A stretch of DNA of 5,126 nucleotides, from the NCBI GenBank assembly GCA_934454035.1, contig CAKSFY010000140.1, positions 1 through 5,126 of the forward strand, read 5' to 3'. Shown one piece after another: positions 1 to 5,126 of the stretch. This DNA comes from an uncultured Clostridia bacterium (GTDB lineage Bacteria; Bacillota; Clostridia; UBA1381). Under the pieces are notes generated by a model. The model saw nothing but the letters and a program-made list of their open reading frames with translations. It was not told the origin of the DNA and did no database searches. The translations under genes were made by a program, and so were the position numbers. Each line of letters opens with the position of its first letter. Position 1 is the stretch's first letter.

Positions 1-123
1 ACCGAACTCCAGGCAAGGCTTCTTTTGTCTCACGGCTGCAAATATATGCAGGGCTATTACTTTTCCAAGCCTGTCCCGGCGGAAGAATACGAAAAAATGC
101 TTTATGAACATAAAAACGGCTAA
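1..123 (+). CDS. C-terminal end of an EAL-domain protein (c-di-GMP phosphodiesterase type), truncated by the window edge
   Basis: Frame 1 is open from the first base to a TAA at 121-123 and gives 40 residues. The segment HGCKYMQGYYFSKPVPAEEY matches the conserved C-terminal tail of EAL domains (GC..xQGYYFSKPVP..EF), the last strand and helix of the TIM barrel that hydrolyses cyclic di-GMP to pGpG. The catalytic EAL motif and metal ligands lie upstream of the window, so activity cannot be judged, and a GGDEF or sensor domain may precede it. The protein ends about 20 residues after the motif, as is usual when EAL is the last domain. It converges on the R-M operon, and its composition (about 45% GC) is clearly higher than that of the operon. 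The family call is firm; the role is inferred. Confidence 0.85.
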   Translation, partial: TELQARLLLSHGCKYMQGYYFSKPVPAEEYEKMLYEHKNG

Positions 124-137
124 AACCGGAGCTATAA

Positions 138-194
138 AACAAACCGATTCTCAAAAGCAGGTTTTTTGACCTGACTTTCGGGAATCGGTTTGTT
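138..194. terminator. Large hairpin between convergent genes, probable terminator of the R-M operon and perhaps bidirectional
   Basis: The arms 138-150 and 182-194 are perfect 13-bp complements (AACAAACCGATTC / GAATCGGTTTGTT). They extend inward by a T-G wobble and a C-G pair (151-152 with 180-181). A second small hairpin (158-162 with 169-173) is nested in the loop. It lies 14 nt past the EAL stop and 10 nt past the nuclease stop. Read on the minus strand, the 3' arm runs into GTTTGTTTTATAG, a usable T-rich tract. On the plus strand the tail (GCTTATTTGTT) is weaker, so termination of the R-M transcript is the better supported role. Confidence 0.65.
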
Positions 195-203
195 GCTTAT
201 TTG

Positions 204-2315
204 TTAAGCAAATATATCGTCCAGAATATCCTGCTGCCATTTTACATTCGTAATTTGAGGAACTTCAGCAAATGATTTTTTTGCTGCGTTAACTATATCT
301 TTATAATATATGTCTTTTTCAAGAAATTTTAATATTTCTTTATTAGTAAAAGGTGTTATTATAACACCGTCAACCGGTTTATGTGTATTTGTGGATTCCA
401 GTGGTACTGCCGCAACTGCCCTCCAAATGTTAATCGTATTATAATCAAGCTCATCTGCAATAAAAAATGTAATTGTTTCTTTTGGCTCGCTTGCCGCTTT
501 AAGATTGAGAGAATGACGCAGAACCGGCTCCCATTCACCGCGCTTCTGTGCCTGTTTATTCATAAGAGTTACTTCCAGCATAATTATAATTTCTTCGTAA
601 TGAATTACAATATCACCATCTCCGCCGCCTGCGTGAATAACCGGCTCAAAATCAGCATTTAAAGTCAGATTCAAGCTGTTGTATAAATCAAATTCCTTGT
701 TGGAAATATAATACCAGGCTATTCCTATGATATATTCATATATTGTCGGAACACCGGCAGAGTCATTAACTTCTTTCTTTATTTTATCATCCTTCGCTTT
801 ATTTCTATCTGAAAATAACGGAAGTAATTCCATAATTTTTTCTTTTGGATACTTATCGCTGATATGTTTGATAAACTCAATGCTTTTTTGCTTCTGAAGC
901 AGTTTCTTGGCATTTTCGGAATTACTGACTCCAAGCCGTTTTTTAATATTTTTATTTATATTTGATACGTCTGCGCATGAAAATTTAAAAATGTTGGAAA
1001 TTGATACACTTCTGCCGTAATAGCATTTCGCGCTTACCTCATATTGTATATATTCTTCCTCACTCATTTCTCCGAATATACTTTCTCTGAGATGATCTGC
1101 ATCAAATATTAAAGACAAAATTTCTTTATATGAGAGTTCCGGTAAATTTTCAAACTTAAATAAACCCGTTGCACTCAGCAATCGGATTGTTGTATCTGAG
1201 TATTCCCGTATTCCGTCAACCCATTTTGATTTAAAATAAGCCGAATAAAATTCCCATATAAAATCCTTTGCCGTTAATAGCGGATGATTTGAGTTCTCTT
1301 CTATAAATTTTTCAAGGTTATATCTGTTTCTGCTGTTTCCGGCAGCAAAGATGTTTTTGCCGCAGCCGAAGGCTTTATTCAGTGAAGATTCATTTCCTTT
1401 TTCTAAACATTTAATTAAGTCAGCGTAAGTTTCATCGGTTTTGCTGTCTCGGAATCTTTTAAGGGCACAGAAAAAATCATAATAAGCCTTAGATGCTTCT
1501 GCAGTATTTTTAGAGCTTTTAAAAATGCTTTGAAACTCTTCGTATTCAATATCATTTTTATTGTATAATTTTTTCGGGATAACAATATTTATATCCCTGA
1601 TAGTTTCCTCCAATTCAGCAACACTGATTGAATCTGTGCGAATGGCTTCTTTGATTTTTTCGTCGCTGTAAGGAGTAAGCCCCTGCACAATAAATTCAAA
1701 GGTATGTAAATCTACAGTTTTTCCGTCTAAAAGCAATACAAGAGCCATAATAAACGGTGAATAGTATTTTCTTTTTCCGTTTTTTGAAGAGGTAAAAATT
1801 TTAAGTTTTGCAAGTTGTCTGAAAAGAGCAATATTTACATTGTCAAGCGGTAATATATCCTCTAAATCATCTCTGACAACAGAACCTTTTAAGTAAGAAT
1901 ATCCTGCTTCCGTAATTTGTCTGCCTGCATCGGTAAAACCTATTTTAACAAGAGTGCTCGTATAATGCCTGGACCTGTTTTCAATAGATTCGTCTAATAA
2001 TCTGGAAACTTTATGAAAATTATTTCCTGCCCATTCATTATTTCTCTCAATAAACAATTGATAACTATCACCTAATTGATTTATAAATTTATCGTAGTTA
2101 TCATGTTTTCTAAAAACATCTTTCGATTTTTCTAATGCTTTTTCGTAAAATAAAAATTGAGAAATACTTGCGGGATATTTTTCCCAATTTTCTGTGGGGT
2201 AATTTTCCTTTAAGTCCTCCAAAACTTCCAAATAGATTTTCAAAGCATTCAAAACATCGCTTCTTCTGCCGTTTGTATCCATTAAATTAAATATTTGATT
2301 TTTTACAACAATCAA
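204..2315 (-). CDS. Type IIS restriction endonuclease, AlwI / Nt.BstNBI family (RE_AlwI)
   Basis: This 703-aa endonuclease is predicted to bind a short asymmetric DNA site and cut a few bases to one side. The C-terminal half carries the PD-(D/E)XK-type nuclease of the AlwI/PleI/MlyI/Nt.BstNBI family: PTIYEYI with E527, HAGGGDGDIVI with D568, LEVT with E581, and GEWEPVLRH with E594. The D-E and E-E spacings are both 13 residues, matching my recollection of Nt.BspD6I/BstNBI (E418, D456, E469, E482). The N-terminal part has a winged-helix-like segment, GFTDAGRQITEAG (126-138), matching the family's recognition half, and SATGLF (381-386) matches a later conserved spot. The protein is about 100 residues longer than the 604-aa BstNBI, with the extra length at the N terminus and in the middle. 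It is the last gene of the operon, 12 nt after the second methyltransferase. The TTG start is chosen because of its AAGGGG site. The family call is firm; the recognition site is unknown, and nicking versus double-strand cutting cannot be decided. Confidence 0.93.
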   Translation of the reverse strand: MIVVKNQIFNLMDTNGRRSDVLNALKIYLEVLEDLKENYPTENWEKYPASISQFLFYEKALEKSKDVFRKHDNYDKFINQLGDSYQLFIERNNEWAGNNFHKVSRLLDESIENRSRHYTSTLVKIGFTDAGRQITEAGYSYLKGSVVRDDLEDILPLDNVNIALFRQLAKLKIFTSSKNGKRKYYSPFIMALVLLLDGKTVDLHTFEFIVQGLTPYSDEKIKEAIRTDSISVAELEETIRDINIVIPKKLYNKNDIEYEEFQSIFKSSKNTAEASKAYYDFFCALKRFRDSKTDETYADLIKCLEKGNESSLNKAFGCGKNIFAAGNSRNRYNLEKFIEENSNHPLLTAKDFIWEFYSAYFKSKWVDGIREYSDTTIRLLSATGLFKFENLPELSYKEILSLIFDADHLRESIFGEMSEEEYIQYEVSAKCYYGRSVSISNIFKFSCADVSNINKNIKKRLGVSNSENAKKLLQKQKSIEFIKHISDKYPKEKIMELLPLFSDRNKAKDDKIKKEVNDSAGVPTIYEYIIGIAWYYISNKEFDLYNSLNLTLNADFEPVIHAGGGDGDIVIHYEEIIIMLEVTLMNKQAQKRGEWEPVLRHSLNLKAASEPKETITFFIADELDYNTINIWRAVAAVPLESTNTHKPVDGVIITPFTNKEILKFLEKDIYYKDIVNAAKKSFAEVPQITNVKWQQDILDDIFA

Positions 2316-2330
2316 TATTTACACCCCTTA
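2313..2330 (-). promoter_or_regulatory. Ribosome binding site and TTG start of the endonuclease
   Basis: Minus strand: AAGGGG (2329-2324) stands 8 nt before TTG (2315-2313) and overlaps the TAA stop of the upstream methyltransferase (2330-2328). The next in-frame ATG (2282, codon 12) has only A/T-rich sequence in front and no Shine-Dalgarno. Residues before that ATG (IFNL, leading into MDTNGRR) also look like part of the family's N-terminal strand. A rare start codon with an imperfect site would keep nuclease synthesis below that of the methyltransferases. Confidence 0.65.
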
Positions 2331-3239
2331 ATAGTTAATTATCAAAACCTCCTCACTTGGTGAGGTTTTGTCTTTCGTCTGATAATTAGAATTCGAATAA
2401 CTGTAATTCAAGTTTATTGTTTTATACTTATCTTTGTTTGCATCAAGCCAATTTATCAGAAGTGTGTTTTCTTTCCCTTTGCTGCGCAAAACATTGGATA
2501 AAGCAAATCTTATATTCCTTTTATGTAAATTATCTAAAAACCGCAACAAATCTTTTTCGTCCTGTTCACCCCAGCCGCCTTGCTCATTATATGTGGCACA
2601 AGTTATTAAATATGGCGGATCAGCATATACAAAATCATTGTCAGTCAGTGTTTCTGTTTCAAAGTTTCTGAAATCAATGTTTGTAAATATACAATTACGT
2701 TTTTCTAATTCTTCTATAAAATCAGATAATTTTTCCTCCATTTTGCTGTTGAAATCTCTTTTTCCGACAGGCAAATTAAATTCGCCTTTAGCATTGTATC
2801 TGATTTGATTGTTAAACGCATATACAATCATGACATATAACATTATGTAATAATATTGATCTGCGGTATTGTAATGATTAAAGTCATCTCTCAATTTCAG
2901 AAATTTTTCTTTATTATAATCCCCGAGACCTTTACTGCTGTCACAATTATAATAATAATAACCGTTTTTGCTGACAAGAGACAATTCGTATTTTTCAATA
3001 GTTTTATAAATCAATGCTAAAACAGATTCTTTACCTGAAAGCTTAAAAGTCTGATATAAGTACAATAAATTTTTGTCTATGTCATTAAATATAACCTTGT
3101 TACAGTCAACATTTATACCTACATTACAACCACCGCAGAATAAATCAACAAAAGTGTTTATATTCTTAGGGAACAGAGGCAGTATTTGCGGCAATAGTTT
3201 GAATTTACCGCCTGTATAATTCAATGGTGATTGTATCAT
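2328..3239 (-). CDS. D12-class DNA N6-adenine methyltransferase (DpnM/Dam-like branch), second modification enzyme
   Basis: This 303-aa cytosolic enzyme transfers a methyl group from S-adenosylmethionine to adenine N6 in DNA. Motifs appear in alpha-class order: the motif X region SPLNYTGGKFKLL (residues 4-16), motif I VDLFCGGCNVGINV (31-44) for SAM binding, FNNQIRYNAKGEFNLPVG (142-159) typical of D12 target-recognition regions, and the catalytic motif IV DPPY (207-210). LSNV (247-250) and the EVLIINY tail are also D12 features, closest in my memory to DpnM-type enzymes. The length is normal for the family. An in-frame ATG 30 nt upstream (3269) would overlap the first methyltransferase, but the ATG at 3239 has an excellent AAGGAG 7 nt ahead, and the protein then starts right before motif X, so 3239 is used. 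It probably modifies one strand of the asymmetric site, or a GATC-like core on both strands. Confidence 0.92.
   Translation of the reverse strand: MIQSPLNYTGGKFKLLPQILPLFPKNINTFVDLFCGGCNVGINVDCNKVIFNDIDKNLLYLYQTFKLSGKESVLALIYKTIEKYELSLVSKNGYYYYNCDSSKGLGDYNKEKFLKLRDDFNHYNTADQYYYIMLYVMIVYAFNNQIRYNAKGEFNLPVGKRDFNSKMEEKLSDFIEELEKRNCIFTNIDFRNFETETLTDNDFVYADPPYLITCATYNEQGGWGEQDEKDLLRFLDNLHKRNIRFALSNVLRSKGKENTLLINWLDANKDKYKTINLNYSYSNSNYQTKDKTSPSEEVLIINY
2343..2370 (-). other. Strong hairpin inside the 3' end of the second methyltransferase gene
   Basis: The arms 2343-2351 (CAAAACCTC) and 2362-2370 (GAGGTTTTG) are perfect 9-bp complements. An alternative fold pairs 2351-2356 with 2360-2365 (CCTCAC/GTGAGG, TTG loop) on top of the outer five pairs. 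The hairpin ends 12 nt before the methyltransferase stop codon and 27 nt before the nuclease start. No T-tract follows on the minus strand (ATAATTAAC), so this is not a classical terminator. It could be an mRNA processing or attenuation element lowering nuclease expression, or merely a by-product of the coded residues KTSPSEEV. Confidence 0.35.
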
Positions 3240-3252
3240 TATTTTGCTCCTT
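3237..3252 (-). promoter_or_regulatory. Ribosome binding site that sets the start of the second methyltransferase
   Basis: Minus strand AAGGAG (3252-3247) overlaps the TAA stop of the first methyltransferase (3253-3251) and lies 7 nt before ATG at 3239. The alternative ATG at 3269 has no purine-rich site at the right distance. Termination of the first gene therefore places ribosomes directly on the start site of the second, suggesting coupled and balanced synthesis of the two methyltransferases. Confidence 0.8.
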
Positions 3253-4291
3253 AATTCGTTACAGTGCATAAGAAAAGGCGTTCTTCGTTTTCTGAAATAT
3301 CCGATTTTCCGGTTGTAAACGGTTTATAGCTTTCGGAAAACACTTTCACTGTACCTTTTTTCTCTAAAATCCGCATAATATCTTCATCAGATATTTTTGC
3401 ATTGGAACGGTCATTTCCTTTTTCGGCCATATTGTTATATGAAAGCAATATATATTTAGAGGTAATATTCCTCACAAGTTCTTCAAACGCTTCTGCCGCG
3501 CTCTTGGTGCAGTACTTGCTTTTTAATTTTGTTCTGTCCATTTTTCTTGCAACGCCGAAAACCTCCGGTTTTTCCCACCGTGCAACATTTTCAAGCAAAT
3601 GGTATGCATCGCAATACTGCCTTGAATTATACGGCGGGTCTATATAAACCAAATCTGTGTTAATTATTTTGACCAAATCGTTTGCATCCTTATTATAACA
3701 GCGGTTATTCGGATTATTGTGCATTTCTGCTAATGGTACCAATAATTCCAAAGATTTATCAAATTCCGCGCCTTTTCTATATGCGTCGTAATGTCCGCAG
3801 GTTTTTGCAATTTTGTCCATTGCATATAATAAAGATGTGATTAAAATTGCCTTTTCTCTATAGTTAATATTCTTCTTTTTATAGTTTTTTTCAATATCTT
3901 CTCTGATAAATCCTATTTTGGAACAATCGTCACGGCTAAAATAAGTATCCGCAAAATTTTCGGTCATATAATTGTCCTTTAAATTTGATAATGAGTTATA
4001 ATAAACAACAGAATCTATGATTGTCTGTTGATTATAGGTTTCACTCCCGAACCAAGCATAATTGCAAATATAGTTGCTATACATAAGGTCGTTTGTGATG
4101 ATAATTTTATCCGTAAATGCAGATGATACTGCTCCGGTACCGGCAAAAATATCAGCAATAGATTGTATATCTGAACATTCCTTATCCACAACTTTCGTTA
4201 TAAACGGTAATAACTTATATTTGTTACCTAAATATCGCCTGTTATTTATAAGAGAAGTTTTATAATTTTCTTTTTTTACAGCAGCGTTCAT
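3251..4291 (-). CDS. D12-class DNA N6-adenine methyltransferase, FokI-like, first gene of the R-M operon
   Basis: This 346-aa SAM-dependent adenine-N6 methyltransferase protects host DNA from the co-encoded nuclease. Visible motifs are NNRRYLGNKYKLLPFI (residues 16-31, motif X region), IADIFAGTGAVSSAF (45-59, motif I), ITNDLMYSNYI (65-75, motif II-like acidic residue), and catalytic DPPYNSRQY (218-226) followed by YHLLENVARWEKPEVFG. Then come KSKYC (257-261), an AEAFEELV helix and ILLSYNN (281-287). The DPPYN.RQY..YHLLE block and the later .YC...A..AF..L.....ILLSYN pattern resemble the N-terminal half of M.FokI, a fused double D12 enzyme that modifies each strand of an asymmetric site. Here the two activities are encoded as separate genes. 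The ATG at 4291 is preceded at 9 nt by AAGGAGG, making it the best translated gene of the operon. The stop overlaps the ribosome binding site of the next gene. The family is firm; target sequence and strand are unknown. Confidence 0.92.
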   Translation of the reverse strand: MNAAVKKENYKTSLINNRRYLGNKYKLLPFITKVVDKECSDIQSIADIFAGTGAVSSAFTDKIIITNDLMYSNYICNYAWFGSETYNQQTIIDSVVYYNSLSNLKDNYMTENFADTYFSRDDCSKIGFIREDIEKNYKKKNINYREKAILITSLLYAMDKIAKTCGHYDAYRKGAEFDKSLELLVPLAEMHNNPNNRCYNKDANDLVKIINTDLVYIDPPYNSRQYCDAYHLLENVARWEKPEVFGVARKMDRTKLKSKYCTKSAAEAFEELVRNITSKYILLSYNNMAEKGNDRSNAKISDEDIMRILEKKGTVKVFSESYKPFTTGKSDISENEERLFLCTVTN

Positions 4292-4298
4292 TTGCCGG

Positions 4299-4307
4299 CA
4301 CCTCCTT
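4299..4307 (-). promoter_or_regulatory. Near-perfect ribosome binding site of the first methyltransferase
   Basis: Minus strand AAGGAGGTG (4307-4299) matches the anti-Shine-Dalgarno end of 16S rRNA very closely, 9 nt (counted from AAGGAGG) before ATG at 4291. It is clearly stronger than the AAGGAG of the second methyltransferase and the AAGGGG/TTG of the nuclease. The operon therefore shows a falling gradient of translation signals from modification to restriction. Confidence 0.8.
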
Positions 4308-4316
4308 TTTCAGATA

Positions 4317-4352
4317 TTAAGAAACAGCTCTGCAAGGCTTATATTCCCTCAC
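4317..4352 (-). CDS. Possible 11-codon leader peptide in the 5' UTR of the R-M operon
   Basis: Within the predicted ~88-nt leader, GTG at 4352 opens a frame reading (f)MREYKPCRAVS and ends in TAA at 4319-4317, ten nt before the ribosome binding site of the first methyltransferase. A GGAG sits 5 nt before the GTG, which is short. An ORF this size can easily occur by chance, and there is no run of one amino acid that would suggest classical attenuation. It is listed only because of its position between promoter and first gene. Confidence 0.15.
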   Translation of the reverse strand: MREYKPCRAVS

Positions 4353-4385
4353 AATATCTCCGCCGATTATAACTATACACTATAA

Positions 4386-4414
4386 ATTTTATCACAAAAT
4401 CTAAAATAAGTCAA
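4386..4414 (-). promoter_or_regulatory. Sigma-A type promoter of the R-M operon
   Basis: Minus strand: -35 TTGACT (4414-4409), 17-nt spacer, -10 TAAAAT (4391-4386) with an extended -10 TG one base upstream (4394-4393). This is one mismatch from consensus in each box with ideal spacing, so a strong promoter when free. Transcription should start near 4379, giving a leader of about 88 nt before the first methyltransferase. I see no comparable separate promoter in front of the second methyltransferase or the nuclease, so the three genes are probably one transcript. Confidence 0.75.
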
Positions 4415-4424
4415 CTTATTTTAG
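4401..4424. promoter_or_regulatory. Perfect palindrome covering the -35 box of the R-M promoter, probable repressor operator
   Basis: Arms CTAAAATAAGT (4401-4411) and ACTTATTTTAG (4414-4424) are exact 11-bp inverted repeats around a 2-nt centre (CA). The minus-strand -35 hexamer TTGACT lies across the centre. A dimeric HTH protein bound here would block RNA polymerase directly. An AT-rich hairpin ending the upstream broken ORF is an alternative, but the stem has few G-C pairs and the downstream T-run is short (ATTTTG), so an operator is the better explanation. The binding protein is not identifiable from this window. Confidence 0.6.
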
Positions 4425-4429
4425 GTCAT

Positions 4430-4726
4430 TTATGGATTTCCCGAAGGTTTTTTGCATTTTGATAAATATGTTATTTCTGCCCGGTTTAGCAGTATCTTGT
4501 CGGAATAAAAAGAGGATATTGCAATGCCAAGCTGTTTTGCAGCAGAATCAATATACGAGCAGTCCTCTGCGGCAAGGACGAGAGTGCGTGTCACTAACTC
4601 CAATGTGCGTAGAGTGTTGTATCGGAATAATACTCGGTATCGGACGATATTTTTACGTCCTTTAAGGAATACAGCGGCTTATAAATAGCGCCTTGCCGCA
4701 AAGCTTGCAAATACTGTTCGTTTCAT
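4430..4726 (-). pseudogene. Broken small ORF with an HTH-like segment, function unknown
   Basis: Minus-strand ATG at 4726 has a GAAGG site 8 nt ahead and a promoter upstream. It reads MKRTVFASFAARRYL, then hits TAA (4681-4679), after which the same frame stays open to TAA at 4432-4430 (99 codons in all). The distal part looks truly coding: TLVLAAEDCSYIDSAAKQLG followed by IAISSFYSDKILLNRAE. The run SAAKQLGIAISSFYSD has the A..LGI..SSFY pattern of a helix-turn-helix. In the proximal part another frame, open from the TGA just after the ATG to TAG 4596-4594, also reads protein-like (e.g. YSLKDVKISSDTEYYSDTTL), so one or more frameshifts may have occurred rather than a single nonsense change. GC (about 50% on one sampled line) is higher than in the R-M genes. 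I do not recognise the family. It could be a decayed regulator or an unrelated remnant cut by insertion of the R-M cassette. Confidence 0.4.
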
Positions 4727-4767
4727 TTGAAATTCCTTCGTTTCGATAGTTTATTTTCGGTATTATT

Positions 4768-4795
4768 ATTTTATCATCATACAAAAGACCGTCAA
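4768..4795 (-). promoter_or_regulatory. Probable promoter upstream of the broken ORF
   Basis: Minus strand TTGACG (4795-4790), 16-nt spacer, TAAAAT (4773-4768) preceded by TG at -15/-14 (extended -10). It is about 40 nt upstream of the start codon at 4726 and just downstream of the terminator at 4812-4839, the expected place for a gene-specific promoter. It uses the same TGaTAAAAT element as the R-M promoter. Read-through from here would enter the R-M operon. Confidence 0.55.
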
Positions 4796-4811
4796 AAAAT
4801 TTTCTGAAACG

Positions 4812-4839
4812 AAAAAAGGCAACCCGTGCAGGCTGCCTT
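4812..4839 (-). terminator. Rho-independent terminator of the small membrane protein gene
   Basis: On the minus strand AAGGCA (4839-4834) pairs with TGCCTT (4821-4816). After one mismatch two more G-C pairs extend the stem toward a six-nt loop, and a run of six T (4817-4812) follows. It lies about 29 nt past the TAG stop at 4868 in the direction of transcription. It separates the membrane protein gene from the downstream promoter at 4768-4795. Confidence 0.8.
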
Positions 4840-4867
4840 GATAGCCGGTATATAAATCGTAATTTTT

Positions 4868-5098
4868 CTATTCGTATGTTTCTCTATAAACTGTCATTCC
4901 GAGTATTTTGATTTCGAACCCATCAATATATGGTTTTAAACCATCTACTTCTGGTGCAAGTTGGTGTATTTTTGTAACTTCATACACTAATGCTTTATAC
5001 CTAACACTTCCGCCGTCTTTTAAGTTCATACGAACAGGGGTTAATAGGATTACTAAAACAACTATAATTGCAATTACCACAAAGAATTTCTTTTTCAT
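4868..5098 (-). CDS. Small single-pass membrane protein, conserved hypothetical type
   Basis: This is a 76-aa protein. A KKK start and the hydrophobic stretch FFVVIAIIVVLVILLTPV (residues 5-22) form one transmembrane helix or uncleaved signal anchor. No lipobox cysteine or clear signal peptidase site follows it. The rest is a short polar domain, NLKDGGSVRYKALVYEVTKI (25-44), then YIDGFEIKILGMTVY (57-71). The pattern LKDGG(S/T)..YKA..YE..K.H....DG.EI.ILG..VY is one I associate with small conserved membrane-anchored proteins of clostridia; I know of no established function. By topology (positive N terminus) the domain should face outside. ATG at 5098 is chosen because AAAGGAG lies 9 nt upstream (5114-5108); a TTG at 5119 is in frame but would run through that site. 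The promoter is beyond the window. It is separated from the R-M cassette by a terminator and is probably unrelated to it. Confidence 0.75.
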   Translation of the reverse strand: MKKKFFVVIAIIVVLVILLTPVRMNLKDGGSVRYKALVYEVTKIHQLAPEVDGLKPYIDGFEIKILGMTVYRETYE

Positions 5099-5126
5099 AC
5101 AATCACACTCCTTTGCCAAATTCCGA

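Noticed and set aside
2617..2621. A GGATC (AlwI-type site) within the operon, and GAGTC/GACTC near 760 and 928, as clues to specificity
   Set aside because: Candidate sites for both known specificities of the family occur in the window, so neither presence nor avoidance tells the recognition sequence.
2417..2808. Two overlapping plus-strand ORFs (84 and 124 codons)
   Set aside because: They lie antisense inside the second methyltransferase gene, whose motifs fix the real frame; they are low-complexity shadows without start signals.
3240..3269. Upstream ATG giving the second methyltransferase ten more residues and a 19-nt overlap with the first
   Set aside because: It has no Shine-Dalgarno site, and the downstream ATG at 3239 has AAGGAG at ideal spacing and starts just before motif X.
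4432..4665. Plus-strand 77-codon ORF in the region upstream of the R-M operon
   Set aside because: It has no ribosome binding site, its residues (many Cys, Ile and Leu) resemble no family I know, and the minus strand of the same stretch reads much more like protein.
4568..4700. 10-bp inverted repeat TGCGGCAAGG (4568-4577) / CCTTGCCGCA (4691-4700)
   Set aside because: It is separated by 113 bp with no transposase, target duplication or other element structure; both copies encode ordinary residues in the broken ORF, so chance is the simplest explanation.
4594..4720. Alternate minus-strand frame ending in SDTTLYAHWS, reminiscent of InlB/Listeria-Bacteroides repeat ends (TLYAHW)
   Set aside because: Only the last few residues resemble that repeat; there is no start codon with a binding site in that frame and no preceding repeat units.

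Overview
The window looks like a piece of a low-GC Gram-positive (Firmicutes/Clostridia-type) chromosome. The reasons are strong AAGGAGG-type ribosome binding sites, sigma-A style promoters with extended -10 elements, AT-rich genes, and a small lysine-start membrane protein of a kind common in that group. This assignment is an inference, because no taxonomic marker gene is present.

Layout, left to right. Positions 1-123 (+) are the last 40 codons of an EAL-domain protein (cyclic-di-GMP phosphodiesterase type). It converges on a three-gene minus-strand operon across a large hairpin at 138-194. The operon occupies 204-4291 and is a complete type IIS restriction-modification (R-M) system. In transcription order it has a FokI-like D12-class adenine methyltransferase (3251-4291), a second D12-class adenine methyltransferase of the DpnM/Dam-like branch (2328-3239), and a 703-residue AlwI/Nt.BstNBI-family endonuclease (204-2315). 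All the catalytic acidic residues of the nuclease can be seen at E527, D568, E581 and E594. The junctions are tight: 11 nt between the methyltransferases and 12 nt before the nuclease, with each downstream ribosome binding site overlapping the previous stop codon.

Upstream of the operon is a near-consensus promoter (TTGACT, 17 nt, TGaTAAAAT, minus strand). Its -35 box sits at the centre of a perfect 11+2+11 palindrome at 4401-4424, which is the arrangement of a repressor operator. No intact controller gene is visible in the window. Between the palindrome and the next gene lies a broken small ORF (4430-4726) with its own promoter and ribosome binding site, an in-frame stop at codon 16 and an HTH-like segment. 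At the right end a 76-aa single-pass membrane protein (4868-5098, minus) ends in a rho-independent terminator.

How the parts fit: AlwI-family nucleases recognise short asymmetric sites, and such sites generally need adenine methylation on each strand. Two separate adenine methyltransferases made before the nuclease fit that need. The R-M genes are visibly AT-richer (roughly one third GC on sampled lines) than the EAL fragment (about 45%) and the broken ORF, which suggests the operon arrived as a defence cassette. The recognition sequence cannot be read from the DNA.
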